A DNA stretch of 64,000 bases from Bacteroidales bacterium (GCA_013141385.1 JABFRB010000003.1:1-64000), one strand, 5' to 3'; shown: positions 44,826-53,958, counted from the first letter of the stretch. Notes: generated by a model not told the origin, from the sequence alone. Translations and numbers: made by a program.

Positions 44826-45626
44826 TTATTTTTTCATCAGTTCGTAAGATTTATAAATCATCTTAAAAGCCTCATCAACTTGTTCCTTCGATGAAATATT
44901 ATTCAAACTTTCCCACTTTTTCTCGGTATTAACTTTAAAACCAATTGCAAATGAATTTTTTCTAGGATACAAATCGCAAAATTTTCTTCCTTTAATCCAA
45001 TATGTCACAAAATAATTAGATGGTTTTTCTTCAATATTTTTTTCAATTTCCTTTATTCGCTTAATGAAGTTTTCAAAAATTGATTTTACTTCATTGTCGG
45101 AAATATATTCAATATTGTCTTTCAAAGTCCAAGGCTTTGTTTCAATGGCTTTAATTGATGGAATTGCCTCTTCAATTAATTTAACATATTTATGTTCGTC
45201 AAATTCAAACGCAATAAACTTAAATAACCTTATTTTTATTTCTTGTCTAATGTATTTTACTTCAATAAACATTTCATCATCGAATTCGGGAGATATTAGA
45301 AAAATTTGCGGCATTTTATCTGCAATTTTCTTTTCCCCTAATTGTGTTTTATATGCATCAGAAATCCAATCTATTCCTTGCTGTAATAACCAATCATAAT
45401 ATAAAATTGATTGTCTTAATTGTCCTTCGTCAACCGTATTCTTCAGTTCAATTAATGTTAAAATGCCTTCAGAGTCAATTCCTAAAATATCTAATGTTTT
45501 AAACCCAAAAGTTTTTCTTTGATGAGTTAATATTGTAAAACCTTTTTCAATCTGTTCAGGATTCTGAACAAGCAAAGACTCAAGTTCAGCTTCATTACTT
45601 AATTTAACTTCGTTTATACTTTTCAT
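44826..45626 (-). CDS. NucS-like (DUF91) PD-(D/E)XK nuclease with DUF5655 domain
   Basis: I take ATG 45626 (MKSINEVKLSNEAELESLL) as the start, giving 266 aa; longer in-frame starts at 45644 and 45695 are less family-like. The N-terminal half has the endonuclease NucS/RecB-type core: 'FKTLDILGIDSEGILTLIELKN', with Asp, Glu and Lys of the D-ExK site, then 'QLRQSILYYDWLL'. The C-terminal part ('YFVTYWIKGRKFCDLYPRKNSFAIGFKV') is a DUF5655 domain, often attached to such nucleases. It probably cleaves DNA in a repair or defence setting. The neighbours are small accessory genes on the same strand. Confidence 0.82.
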   Translation of the reverse strand: MKSINEVKLSNEAELESLLVQNPEQIEKGFTILTHQRKTFGFKTLDILGIDSEGILTLIELKNTVDEGQLRQSILYYDWLLQQGIDWISDAYKTQLGEKKIADKMPQIFLISPEFDDEMFIEVKYIRQEIKIRLFKFIAFEFDEHKYVKLIEEAIPSIKAIETKPWTLKDNIEYISDNEVKSIFENFIKRIKEIEKNIEEKPSNYFVTYWIKGRKFCDLYPRKNSFAIGFKVNTEKKWESLNNISSKEQVDEAFKMIYKSYELMKK

Positions 45627-45824
45627 AATCTTTCTTGTTGTCATTTGCTTGTATCTAAATCGCTTATAAGCATACAAAAGGGTGTGTTTATACAACTAAA
45701 AGGATGTTAAACCACACCTTATTGTAATCCTTAATTCAAAGATATCAATTTATTAAAACTAACCTATTGGGTTTTGATTAATTATTCAATATATTATATA
45801 AAACAAAATCTAAATTATTGATAT

Positions 45825-46055
45825 CTATTGAATTGAATACTTTATTGCAATAATCAAAATCAATAAAACAAGAAGAGCAACCATTGAGATTGGATTCGCA
45901 AAGTTTACTGTCCATCCACCGTAAAATCTTTTTGGTGGAAATAGCCTCCTATCCATTCTGTTGTAGTAAAAAATTCCAAGTTTCCAGTTTTTGGGGTCAT
46001 CGTGCCATTGCTTAAGTTGCCACTCAGTTGGTTCAATTCTTTTCATAAAGTTCAT
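45825..46055 (-). CDS. DUF5808-like small membrane protein
   Basis: The 76-aa protein starts with a hydrophilic DUF5808 motif ('QWHDDPKNWKLGIFYYNRMDRRLFPPKRF') and ends in one transmembrane helix ('ISMVALLVLLILIIAIKY'). The W.DDPKNW...F.Y...D.R...PKR pattern is recognisable; its function is unknown. It is transcribed alone, away from the ppdK gene, with a 271-bp divergent gap. Confidence 0.8.
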   Translation of the reverse strand: MNFMKRIEPTEWQLKQWHDDPKNWKLGIFYYNRMDRRLFPPKRFYGGWTVNFANPISMVALLVLLILIIAIKYSIQ

Positions 46056-46250
46056 TTTTGGTAATAAAAATGCTAATTTAGAAAATACTTTACTTAGTTA
46101 ATTGCAAATTATAGCAAGCAGATATATTTTTTAAGTACACTTAATAGCTTGCAATCGATTTAGATGTATTCACATCTTAAAACACTCAAATTCTGTGTTG
46201 CAGATCATAAAACAAATTGCACCTAAAAACCACTATTTCATATTTTTTGA

Positions 46251-46258
46251 TAATTTTG
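46251..46258 (+). promoter_or_regulatory. Candidate -7 element for ppdK
   Basis: TAATTTTG fits TAnnTTTG and lies 68 bp before the start of ppdK. The -33 element is not clear. The remainder of 46056-46326 is AT-rich with no gene. Confidence 0.4.
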
Positions 46259-46326
46259 TAGGCTCGAAAAAGTTGTCTTTTTCAATCTAGTATCAATCAA
46301 TATTTAAATTATAAAATCATTCTAAA

Positions 46327-49050
46327 ATGTCTAACGTGAAACGTGTTTACACCTTCGGAGGAAAGAAAGCTGAAGGTAAGGCGGATATGAAAAATCTGCT
46401 TGGTGGAAAAGGAGCCAATCTGGCTGAGATGTGTCTATTAGGACTACCAGTTCCTGCAGGGTTTACCATTACAACCGAAACCTGTAACGATTATTACCTA
46501 AATAATTGCCAATTACCAGCCGACCTACTTGAACAAGTATGGAGTGCAATGAAGGTGACTGAGGATATCATGGGTATGAAATATGGTGATGCAACCAACC
46601 CATTGCTTATCAGCTGTCGTTCTGGTGCTCGTAGTTCAATGCCAGGGATGATGGATACCGTTCTTAATGTTGGTTTAAGCTCTGCTACAATTCCTGGTCT
46701 TTTGAAAAAGACCAATAACCCTCGTTTTGTATGGGATTCATATCGTCGTTTGATTATGATGTACGCTGATGTTGTTATGGAGAAAGCCGAAGGTCTTGAG
46801 ACCGATGGTAAAGGTATCCGTAAGCAACTCGACGATATGCTTGATGAGTTCAAACATAAAAAAGGATATAAATCAGATACAGACCTTTCAGCTGACGACC
46901 TAAAGTTAATAGCTGAGGAGTTCAAAAAACGCGTTAAATCAGCTCTAGGTAAAGATTTCCCAGATGATGCAAAAGAGCAGCTAATTGGTGGTATTATGGC
47001 TGTTTTCAAGAGTTGGAATGGTAAGAAAGCTGTTTCATACCGTCGTATCGAAGGTATTCCTGATAATTGGGGTACAGCAGTAAACGTTCAATCAATGGTG
47101 TTTGGTAACATGGGCGATTCTTCTGCAACTGGTGTTGCATTTACCCGTAACCCTGCAACTGGCGATAATATCTTCTATGGTGAGTGGTTAGTAAACGCTC
47201 AAGGCGAAGATGTAGTTGCTGGTATCCGCACTCCAAATCCACTAAACGACGACACAAAGAACGAGCAAAACAAGCACTTGCACAGTATGCAAGAGTCAAT
47301 GCCCGGAACATATAAAGAGCTTGATGATATCCGCAATACCCTTGAGAAAGCTTTCAAAGATATGCTTGATATCGAGTTCACAATCCAAGAAGGTGTTCTA
47401 TACATGTTACAATGTCGTGCTGGAAAACGCACAGGTACTGCAGCGTTGAACATGGCAATGGATATGCTACATGAGAAGCTAATTGATGAGAAAACAGCTG
47501 TTATGCGCGTTGACCCAGTTCAGTTAGACGAACTTCTTCACCCAATCTGTGATCCAACAGCTGAGAAAAAAGTAAGCCCAATCGTTAAAGGTTTACCAGC
47601 AGGTCCTGGTGCAGCAGTAGGTAAAGTGGTATTTACCGCTGAAGATGCAGTTGCTTGGTTTCGTAAAGGTGAAAAGGTTATTCTTCTTCGCGAAGAGACC
47701 AACCCAGAGGATGTTGAAGGTATGCGCGCAGCAGAAGGTATTCTTACAGCTCGTGGTGGTATGACCTCACACGCTGCTCTTGTTGCTCGTGGTTGGGGTA
47801 AATGCTGTATAGTTGGTGCTGGTGGTCTACACGTAGATGCTGCTAGCAAAACAGCTAAAATTCCTGGTACTACTGTAGTAATTAAAGAGGGTGATATTTT
47901 AACCCTTAACGGAACAAAAGGACACGTTTACACAGGTGCAATCACATTAATGGATGCAACTGAGAATCCACGCTTCCAGGAGTTCATGACTATTGTTGAT
48001 AAATATCGCAAAATGGGTGTTCGCACAAATGCTGAGACACCTGCTGATGCTAAGGTAGCTCGTGAGTATGGTGCTGAAGGTATTGGTTTGTTCCGTACCG
48101 AGCATATGTTTTACGGTAAAGGTTCTGAGCAACCACTTTTCTTACTTCGCAAAATGATTCTTAGCGAAGGTGAAAAAGAGCGTCGTAGCGCACTTGATGA
48201 GTTATCGGTATTTGTTAAGAAAGATATAAAGGCAACCTTACTTGCTATGGATACTTTGCCTGTAACATTCCGTTTACTCGACCCACCATTACACGAGTTT
48301 GTTCCACAAAGCGCTGAAAAACAAGCTGAACTTGCAAAAGCATTGGGAATCTCTGCCGAAGCAGTTGCTAAACGTGGTGAAGCATTACACGAGTCGAACC
48401 CAATGATGGGACACCGTGGAGTTCGTTTGGGTATTACTTATCCTGAAGTTACAGAGATGCAAATCCGTGCTATCTTTGAAGCTACAGCTGAATTAATTAA
48501 GGAAGGACACCAACCACATCCAGAATTAATGGTTCCTGTTACCTGCGATGTTGCTGAATTAGATGTAACTAAAGTTATTTTTGATAAAGTTAGAGCTGAG
48601 GTTAGCGCTAAATTTGGAATGGCAAGCATTGAGTGTAAATACGGTACAATGATTGAAATTCCTCGTGCTTGTTTACTTGCAGATCGTATGGCAAAAACAG
48701 CTGAATTCTTCTCATTTGGTACCAATGACTTAACCCAAATGACTTTCGGTTTTAGCCGTGATGATACCGGTGGATTTATGAACGATTATTTAGACAAAAA
48801 GATATTAGCTTCCGATCCATTCCAAACTATCGATCAGAGCGGTGTTGGTCAGCTAATAGAAATGGCAGTTACCAAAGGTCGTGCTACACGCGGTGATTTA
48901 AAGGTTGGTATTTGTGGCGAACAGGGTGGTGATCCTGCATCAGTTGAGTTCTGCTTTAAAGCAGGATTAAACTATGTAAGCTGCTCTCCATTCCGTGTTC
49001 CAATTGCTCGTTTAGCAGCAGCACAAGCAAGCATTAAGTTTGGTAAATAA
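46327..49050 (+). CDS. ppdK: Pyruvate, phosphate dikinase
   Basis: The 907-aa enzyme has the full family length. It interconverts pyruvate, ATP and Pi with phosphoenolpyruvate, AMP and PPi, acting in glycolysis or gluconeogenesis in many anaerobic Bacteroidota. The N-terminal nucleotide-binding part includes 'GGKGANLAEM' and 'SCRSGARSSMPGMMDTVLNVGL'. The swivelling phosphohistidine domain has GGMTSHAALVARG (His482). The C-terminal PEP/pyruvate barrel has 'MGHRGVRLGITYPEV', 'FSFGTNDLTQMTFGFSRDD' and GICGEQGGDP (Cys863). Arginine is largely coded by CGT, in contrast to the AGA/AGG-rich eCIS genes, as expected for a highly expressed gene. It is monocistronic with a strong terminator. Confidence 0.98.
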   Translation: MSNVKRVYTFGGKKAEGKADMKNLLGGKGANLAEMCLLGLPVPAGFTITTETCNDYYLNNCQLPADLLEQVWSAMKVTEDIMGMKYGDATNPLLISCRSGARSSMPGMMDTVLNVGLSSATIPGLLKKTNNPRFVWDSYRRLIMMYADVVMEKAEGLETDGKGIRKQLDDMLDEFKHKKGYKSDTDLSADDLKLIAEEFKKRVKSALGKDFPDDAKEQLIGGIMAVFKSWNGKKAVSYRRIEGIPDNWGTAVNVQSMVFGNMGDSSATGVAFTRNPATGDNIFYGEWLVNAQGEDVVAGIRTPNPLNDDTKNEQNKHLHSMQESMPGTYKELDDIRNTLEKAFKDMLDIEFTIQEGVLYMLQCRAGKRTGTAALNMAMDMLHEKLIDEKTAVMRVDPVQLDELLHPICDPTAEKKVSPIVKGLPAGPGAAVGKVVFTAEDAVAWFRKGEKVILLREETNPEDVEGMRAAEGILTARGGMTSHAALVARGWGKCCIVGAGGLHVDAASKTAKIPGTTVVIKEGDILTLNGTKGHVYTGAITLMDATENPRFQEFMTIVDKYRKMGVRTNAETPADAKVAREYGAEGIGLFRTEHMFYGKGSEQPLFLLRKMILSEGEKERRSALDELSVFVKKDIKATLLAMDTLPVTFRLLDPPLHEFVPQSAEKQAELAKALGISAEAVAKRGEALHESNPMMGHRGVRLGITYPEVTEMQIRAIFEATAELIKEGHQPHPELMVPVTCDVAELDVTKVIFDKVRAEVSAKFGMASIECKYGTMIEIPRACLLADRMAKTAEFFSFGTNDLTQMTFGFSRDDTGGFMNDYLDKKILASDPFQTIDQSGVGQLIEMAVTKGRATRGDLKVGICGEQGGDPASVEFCFKAGLNYVSCSPFRVPIARLAAAQASIKFGK

Positions 49051-49072
49051 CAATATTTACTATAGTTCAATT

Positions 49073-49102
49073 AAAACCGCCTTCAAAAGGGGCGGTTTTT
49101 TT
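49073..49102 (+). terminator. Rho-independent terminator of ppdK
   Basis: The stem aaaaccgcc/ggcggtttt is followed by a U-tract 23 bp after the ppdK stop. Confidence 0.9.
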
Positions 49103-49224
49103 GTTGAAATTAGCGAATATGCTTTATAATAAGCAAGTTATGTATCTTCTAATTGATGATTTACTTCATACAATTAAGCACTTAATATCATCTGTCTTTT
49201 TTCCTATTTATTAGCAATAGATCA

Positions 49225-49232
49225 TAGTTTTG
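49225..49232 (+). promoter_or_regulatory. Candidate -7 element for the YfiR-like gene
   Basis: TAGTTTTG fits TAnnTTTG and ends 27 bp before the ATG at 49260. No -33 TTG is evident. Confidence 0.4.
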
Positions 49233-49259
49233 CATTTAATAATCAAAACATTAAAGTAA

Positions 49260-49757
49260 ATGAGGAATTTTTTATTCTTATCAAGCGTTCTATTACTTCT
49301 ATCAATAAATGTGAATGGGCAAGACGAAAAACTTAAAGCCAATTACATTTATAATATTGTTAAGTATATAAATTGGCCAGAATCTTATCAGACAGGCGAT
49401 TTTGTAATTGGTGTTCTTGGATCCAGTAAAGTAACTCCGGAATTAAAAAAAATTGCGGCTACAAAAAAAGTAACTTCTCAAAAGATATCAGTTATAGAGT
49501 TTAACTCTACAGACGAAATATCAAAATGTAATGTTTTATTTATTAATGATTTAAGTAGCGGTTTAATTAAAGTTGTTGTAACCAAACTTGGCTATAGTCC
49601 CACTCTAATTATTGGAGAATCCAGAGGTTTAGCTATCACGGGAGCTGGAATTAATTTTGTTACAAAAGGTGATGCCCTAGGTTTTGAAATAAATAAAATC
49701 TCAATAAGACAAAAAGGTCTTCAAGTTGATTCTAAACTAAAAGCTTTGGCTCTTTAA
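49260..49757 (+). CDS. YfiR-like (DUF4154) periplasmic protein
   Basis: The 165-aa protein has a signal peptide (MRNFLFLSSVLLLLSINVNG, cleavage near residue 20) and a YfiR/DUF4154 domain: 'KLKANYIYNIVKYINWPES', 'FVIGVLGSSKVTPELKKIA', 'CNVLFINDLSS' and 'PTLIIGESRGLAITGAGINFV'. In Pseudomonas YfiR is a periplasmic repressor of a diguanylate cyclase; Bacteroidota members often partner with histidine kinases or TonB systems. No partner gene is adjacent here. The gene is monocistronic. Confidence 0.85.
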   Translation: MRNFLFLSSVLLLLSINVNGQDEKLKANYIYNIVKYINWPESYQTGDFVIGVLGSSKVTPELKKIAATKKVTSQKISVIEFNSTDEISKCNVLFINDLSSGLIKVVVTKLGYSPTLIIGESRGLAITGAGINFVTKGDALGFEINKISIRQKGLQVDSKLKALAL

Positions 49758-49790
49758 GTTTACGATAACGGAAAGTAAAGTTCGATAAAA

Positions 49791-49825
49791 AATAGTTCCG
49801 ATCTTGAGAAGAGATCGGAACTATT
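49791..49825 (-). terminator. Terminator of the unknown minus-strand gene at 49821-50558
   Basis: The 14-bp perfect stem aatagttccgatct/agatcggaactatt has a 7-nt loop. It overlaps the minus-strand stop codon and is followed on that strand by a U-tract. It may also block transcription arriving from the YfiR-like gene. Confidence 0.8.
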
Positions 49826-50558
49826 CATCAAACCCAGGTCTTACGAATTCCATAGCACTGGGAAATGCCACTAAAAGCATACGTTTTACCTGAGATAGGG
49901 TTTTTAGAAAATGTAGTATATCATCCTCCATTACTGGAAAATATGTAAGCATGGCACTCCAAGCAACGATTGATCGATCAATTACAATTATGGTAACCTT
50001 TGCTGAGCCTCTTGCATCATCGTTTTCATCATTAATATCATCGTATACTAAAGATGCCCTATAGGTTTTGGTTGCAATTATCATAAAGTAGTGCTGAATC
50101 ACCTCAATGGTGTCAGCAAATAGAAGGGCACTTTCAGTATTAATGTTTTGTAAGGTATTATATCTTTCTAGAATTACTTGGCGCTGCTGATCAAGCCATT
50201 TAGCTATTTCTAAAGCATAATTGCGAGAGATAATAACCATCTCGCTACTAATAGATTTGGAAATGAAATCGTCAGATGGAATCTCAATGTCTGGATCTAT
50301 CTCTAACTCCTGCATCTTTTCGTGTATCAACTCAACAGTTGCCTGAAACAATTCCGTTAAAGACGTCCAGAATTGTTGGTTCTTAACATCTAACTCCTCA
50401 TTGCTAAGGTTTAATTCCTGTTCAATTTTAAAAACGCTACAATGTATTGTATGCGTGCACTTTTCGCACCACCTATCACAATAATTATGAATTGATGGGA
50501 TGATATTCTTATCCGCAGTAATATTTTTTAAATTCTGCTTGATGTTATCCTTCTCCAT
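49821..50558 (-). CDS. Conserved hypothetical protein with N-terminal Cys motif
   Basis: The 245-aa cytoplasmic protein is unrecognised. Its N-terminus has a compact cysteine cluster 'NYCDRWCEKCTHTIHCSVF' (C-x3-C-x2-C-x5-C), suggesting a zinc or iron-sulphur site. The rest is helical and includes 'WLDQQRQVILERYN' and 'ALLFADTIEVIQHYFMIIATKTYRASL', and it ends in 'LLVAFPSAMEFVRPGFDE'. The Cys cluster resembles the YkgJ-type or sterile-motif-like clusters found in small uncharacterised Bacteroidota proteins, but no assignment is possible. It is transcribed alone, convergent with the YfiR-like gene. Confidence 0.7.
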   Translation of the reverse strand: MEKDNIKQNLKNITADKNIIPSIHNYCDRWCEKCTHTIHCSVFKIEQELNLSNEELDVKNQQFWTSLTELFQATVELIHEKMQELEIDPDIEIPSDDFISKSISSEMVIISRNYALEIAKWLDQQRQVILERYNTLQNINTESALLFADTIEVIQHYFMIIATKTYRASLVYDDINDENDDARGSAKVTIIVIDRSIVAWSAMLTYFPVMEDDILHFLKTLSQVKRMLLVAFPSAMEFVRPGFDE

Positions 50559-50693
50559 AATCGAAGCGTAGTCTTTTAAAACAATTTCGATACAAAGATA
50601 CGTCTTAACATTCTAATTAGAATAGTGTGTGCAATGCTATTTTGCCCTTCTATTTAGCCTGAGTTGTATTTAGAAAAAGTCAATAAAATAAAC

Positions 50694-50760
50694 TACCTCG
50701 CAGCAGAGCTGTCGAGGTATTATTTGGAAGCCATTTATTCTATCGAAGCAGAGCTTCGAG
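50694..50760. repeat. Twin small hairpins (REP-like)
   Basis: Two palindromes, tacctcg...cgaggta (50694-50719) and tcgaagc/gcttcga (50743-50759), both carry the loop word aga or cagag. They sit in the ~320-bp gap 50559-50877, which otherwise shows no gene. Confidence 0.5.
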
Positions 50761-50877
50761 GAATTAACCTAAAGAGATTAAAAACAGTATACTATTAGAT
50801 TCAAATGGACGGGGACTTTTCCTTAATAGCTAAACTTTATCTGCTGGCAGTATAAACAATACTTTTACAAATTGTAA

Positions 50878-51612
50878 ATTAGGCTAAATAGGATCACTAC
50901 AAATAGTGCAGTTAAACTCATAGGTACATCCTTAACTTTTAGCAATAATTCAGTACATCACTCTGGCAGTAAAGGGTTTGAATTTGACTATAGTGGCTTT
51001 GAAGCAATATCGAATAACACTATTGATAACAACGCACTTCATGCTATGGAATTACCAGCCACTGCAATTAACACAATCGGAACAGGTAATACTTTCACCT
51101 GTGCATCGGGTTATGGTATTGATGTAAATAGTGGTGATATTTCAACCCCAATAACATGGAAAAAGCAAACAGTGTCTTACTATATCAATGTTGGAATTAA
51201 TATAAATGCAAACCTAACAATTGAGGAAGAAACTATTTTAAAATTCGGTTCAAGTGGTACAATTGATGTAGGTTACAGCAACAATGCAGTTCTCACAGCA
51301 GTTGGATCTACTATCAATCCAATAATCTTCACAAGTTCAGCTACAACGCCTGCTGCAGGAGTTTGGGAAGGTATTAATTTGTGGGACAATTCAGACAATA
51401 CAATATTCGATTATTGTGAATTCCAGTATGCTGGTAAAGGAAGTTCAGCTACAAGAGCTGCAATTAAATCATTCGGTTCAACATTTACTGTATCCAATAG
51501 TAAGTTCAAATTCTGTGGCGGTTGGGGTGTTTATAATGATGCAAATACAGTATTTACCAATACTAGTAACACCTTTGAAGCATGTAATCTTGGTACGGTT
51601 GGTTTTGATTAG
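50878..51612 (+). pseudogene. Decayed right-handed beta-helix surface protein
   Basis: The frame is open from 50878, just after TAA 50875-50877, to TAG 51612 (244 codons). The first in-frame ATG is only at 51046. The translation has the parallel beta-helix/right-handed repeat style: 'LTFSNNSVHHSGSKGFEF', 'EAISNNTIDNNALHAM', 'LTIEEETILKFGSSGTIDV', 'NPIIFTSSATTPAAGVWEGI' and 'TFTVSNSKFKFCGGWGVYND'. No signal peptide or start codon is present, whereas intact relatives are large exported surface proteins. It is therefore probably the 3' remnant of a longer gene. Its terminator is intact. Confidence 0.65.
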
Positions 51613-51655
51613 TTTACACAGAGGTTTCAAATAGTAACATTTTAATTATTTTCAG

Positions 51656-51692
51656 AGGGTATCTCAAAAAACCGAGATACCCTTATTTTTTT
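51656..51692 (+). terminator. Terminator after the beta-helix remnant
   Basis: The 10-bp stem agggtatctc/gagataccct is followed by a U-rich stretch. Confidence 0.85.
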
Positions 51693-51745
51693 GTGAATAA
51701 AAGAATATGAGTGTCCGTTTAAATAACAAAATCAAACCTTTATAC

Positions 51746-51853
51746 TGTCATTCCTGCGAATGCAGGAATCCCATTGTCTACATCCAGATTCCGGGACTTC
51801 GCCCGGAATGACAATGGGTAGTGTTTTGCTTACAGGTATTATAACGGATATAC
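51746..51853. repeat. Dispersed double-hairpin repeat, copy 2
   Basis: This is the inverted second copy of the element at 127-235, with both small hairpins and the outer segment ggatatac conserved. It lies between the terminator at 51656-51692 and the promoter region of the next gene. Confidence 0.75.
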
Positions 51854-51916
51854 AAAAAAACAATTTTTAAAAATCTTTGTTATAATTGTTTAAACAAATT
51901 TATTTGAAATAAATAA

Positions 51917-51946
51917 TTTGTATTTACTATTTTTTTTATAATTTCG
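51917..51946 (+). promoter_or_regulatory. Candidate promoter of the lipoprotein gene at 52024
   Basis: TTTG at 51917-51920 and TAATTTCG at 51939-51946 are separated by 18 bp. This is close to the Bacteroidota -33/-7 layout (TTTG, TAnnTTTG). Confidence 0.45.
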
Positions 51947-52023
51947 TATCCCATTTTGATTTTTAGAAAATTACTTTTAAATAAATTAATCTTTTACCAA
52001 CTAATAACCAAATTTTAAACATT

Positions 52024-52836
52024 ATGAAAAGAACAGAAAGAAAATTAGGGGTTATTTTGATTGCTTTGGCATTTATCTTTGCCAGCTGCGAAAAAGAAAT
52101 AACAACATCAAATTTAACCTTAGATAAATCTCAGAAAGCTAAGGTGAAAGCATATTTTTATGCTGAATTGGATAAGACTAAACAAGGTTTAGAACTAGCA
52201 CCAAATGGAACTAAGGTTTTTGTATCTATCCCAAATAGCAGCCTTAGTAGTGCCGCAGGTGTAACCGGAAATTGGATTGATACTGTATTAATCAGTAATG
52301 GAATTGCAGATATCACCGTTCCTACCGTTAGTACAGGTGTAACTGTTACTATAAAAGCAGCAGAATTCACTTATAGTCAGGTACAGTCATTCGGGTCTGT
52401 GTCAAATACTATTTCAAAAATTTACTCAGTAACCGCAGCACAAACTATATCTGTTTTACCAGGAGAAAGCAAAAGCAAGGAAATTACATACGATGGTCAA
52501 AATCAGCTAGATAATTTTGTAGAAACAGTTACTTGTGCTTTTATTCTTAAAGCCGATATGGATGAAACTCTTGCAGGAAATGAGAACGTACCACAAGGTA
52601 CTATCGTGAATCTTTACACCTCAACTTGGGCAGGTACTGCCACTGTTGGTGCTGATGGAAAAATAACTGCAACTATTCCTAAAGATGAGGCCATAAGTCT
52701 TAAATTTGAAGCAACCAAAACCCTTACAGTTCCTCCATCAAAGAAATTCCTTTATACTGGAACTATACCTGCTCAATCTATAAGCACTACTTACGCTAGT
52801 ACGATTACGCTATCAGGTGTTCAAAACGAAAACTAA
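52024..52836 (+). CDS. Repetitive lipoprotein of unknown function
   Basis: The 270-aa protein has a lipoprotein signal: MKRTERKLGVILIALAFIFASC, lipobox Cys near residue 22. The mature part contains two similar halves of Ig-like strands. 'KAKVKAYFYAELDKTKQGLELAPNGTKVFVSI' and 'VTCAFILKADMDETLAGNENVPQGTIVNLYT' both introduce a '.PNGT.V...I' strand and both lead into 'GIADITVPT' or 'GKITATIPKDEA'. This is a carboxypeptidase-regulatory-like duplication. It is probably surface-anchored. The outer-membrane barrel protein encoded next may be functionally linked. Confidence 0.75.
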   Translation: MKRTERKLGVILIALAFIFASCEKEITTSNLTLDKSQKAKVKAYFYAELDKTKQGLELAPNGTKVFVSIPNSSLSSAAGVTGNWIDTVLISNGIADITVPTVSTGVTVTIKAAEFTYSQVQSFGSVSNTISKIYSVTAAQTISVLPGESKSKEITYDGQNQLDNFVETVTCAFILKADMDETLAGNENVPQGTIVNLYTSTWAGTATVGADGKITATIPKDEAISLKFEATKTLTVPPSKKFLYTGTIPAQSISTTYASTITLSGVQNEN

Positions 52837-53004
52837 TTATTAATCAAATTTGCGAAAATAAGACTTCATGAAATGTCCATGTTCAAGAGTATACCAAAAG
52901 AAATGAGCAAATTACAGACAATCTATCGGAGTTAAAAGCAAATTGTTGTTAATACTTTAGTATAAATGTTGTTGCAAAACAAATAGTTAACTTAATTTAA
53001 ACAG

Positions 53005-53832
53005 ATGAAAAAAATAATTATATCGTTTACCGTACTGCTTCTTGGACTTAATGCTATAGCTCAGGATAGTGTACTGGTAAATAAACACGGAAGTATTATT
53101 CTTCCGCAAAAAGGTGATATTGCCGTCGGACTTTCAGCCGATCCAATTCTTTATTATGTTGGCAATATGTTTAACGGAAATACCAATAACTCCCTTAATT
53201 TAGGAGATCAAAATTTATATTTCCGTTATTTCCTTAGTGATAATGAGGCGCTAAGAGTTTCTATTCGTGTAAACTCTTCAAAGTATGTATATAACTACTA
53301 TGTAATTGATGATGCTGCTAGGGCTATTGATCCTCTTAGTCGTCAGCAAGTTGAGGATAGGCAAACCTCAATTGACAACAATTACGGGGTAAGACTTGGC
53401 TACCAAAAATTTCGTGGGTATAAAAGGCTAAGAGGCTTTTACGGTGCCGATCTTGGGTTCTCATACTATAAAACCAAGTACACACGTGAGTATGGTAACC
53501 AAATGAATCAATTAAATCCTAGCCCAACAACGCATTGGGGTAATTTATCGAGCAGAACATTAGAATCTAACGATGGTGCTACCAAATCGGTAAGCCTAGG
53601 TATATTTGCTGGTGCAGAATACTATTTTATGCCTAAAATTTGTGTTGGGGCTGAATTAGGTATTCAGTATGGCAAGATGTGGGAATCACAGGGCAATCTT
53701 AAAGGTGAAGAGATGAATCTAACCCAACTAGTAAAATATGATCGTGCGGTAACGCCTGGTGATAGAAGTAATAATCTTTATACAACGTTCCCATATTCCT
53801 ATGGAAGTTTATATTTGATGGTACATTTTTAA
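53005..53832 (+). CDS. Outer-membrane beta-barrel protein
   Basis: The 275-aa protein has a signal peptide (MKKIIISFTVLLLGLNAIAQ, cleavage after residue 19-20). The mature part is rich in alternating aromatic strands typical of small barrels: 'GDIAVGLSADPILYYVGNMF', 'NLYFRYFLSDNEALRVSIRVNSSKYVYNYY', 'GADLGFSYYKTKYTREYG' and 'SVSLGIFAGAEYYFMPKICVGAELGIQYGKMW'. It ends with an aromatic residue (LYLMVHF), as outer-membrane proteins do for BAM recognition. No ligand is evident. It follows the lipoprotein gene by 168 bp on the same strand and ends in a perfect terminator. Confidence 0.85.
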   Translation: MKKIIISFTVLLLGLNAIAQDSVLVNKHGSIILPQKGDIAVGLSADPILYYVGNMFNGNTNNSLNLGDQNLYFRYFLSDNEALRVSIRVNSSKYVYNYYVIDDAARAIDPLSRQQVEDRQTSIDNNYGVRLGYQKFRGYKRLRGFYGADLGFSYYKTKYTREYGNQMNQLNPSPTTHWGNLSSRTLESNDGATKSVSLGIFAGAEYYFMPKICVGAELGIQYGKMWESQGNLKGEEMNLTQLVKYDRAVTPGDRSNNLYTTFPYSYGSLYLMVHF

Positions 53833-53858
53833 TTTCTAAGGATAAGTAATTAATATTA

Positions 53859-53888
53859 GAGGTTGTTCAAACGAACAACCTCTTTTTT
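53859..53888 (+). terminator. Terminator of the barrel-protein gene
   Basis: The perfect 10-bp stem gaggttgttc/gaacaacctc has a 4-nt loop and a following T6 tract. Confidence 0.92.
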
Positions 53889-53958
53889 AATTAAATCTTC
53901 TATGTCACTCAATGCTGTATTTGGAAAACACGAATTCGTAACTTTTGTCGAATCATTG

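Noticed and set aside
46494-47009. 171-residue antisense ORF inside ppdK
   Set aside because: ppdK is full length and clear in the other direction; this is a shadow.
49791-49825. Plus-strand terminator of the YfiR-like gene
   Set aside because: No U-tract follows on the plus strand; the U-tract is on the minus strand, so it belongs mainly to the gene at 49821-50558.
50694-50760. CRISPR-like repeats
   Set aside because: Only two short, different palindromes with no regular spacer.
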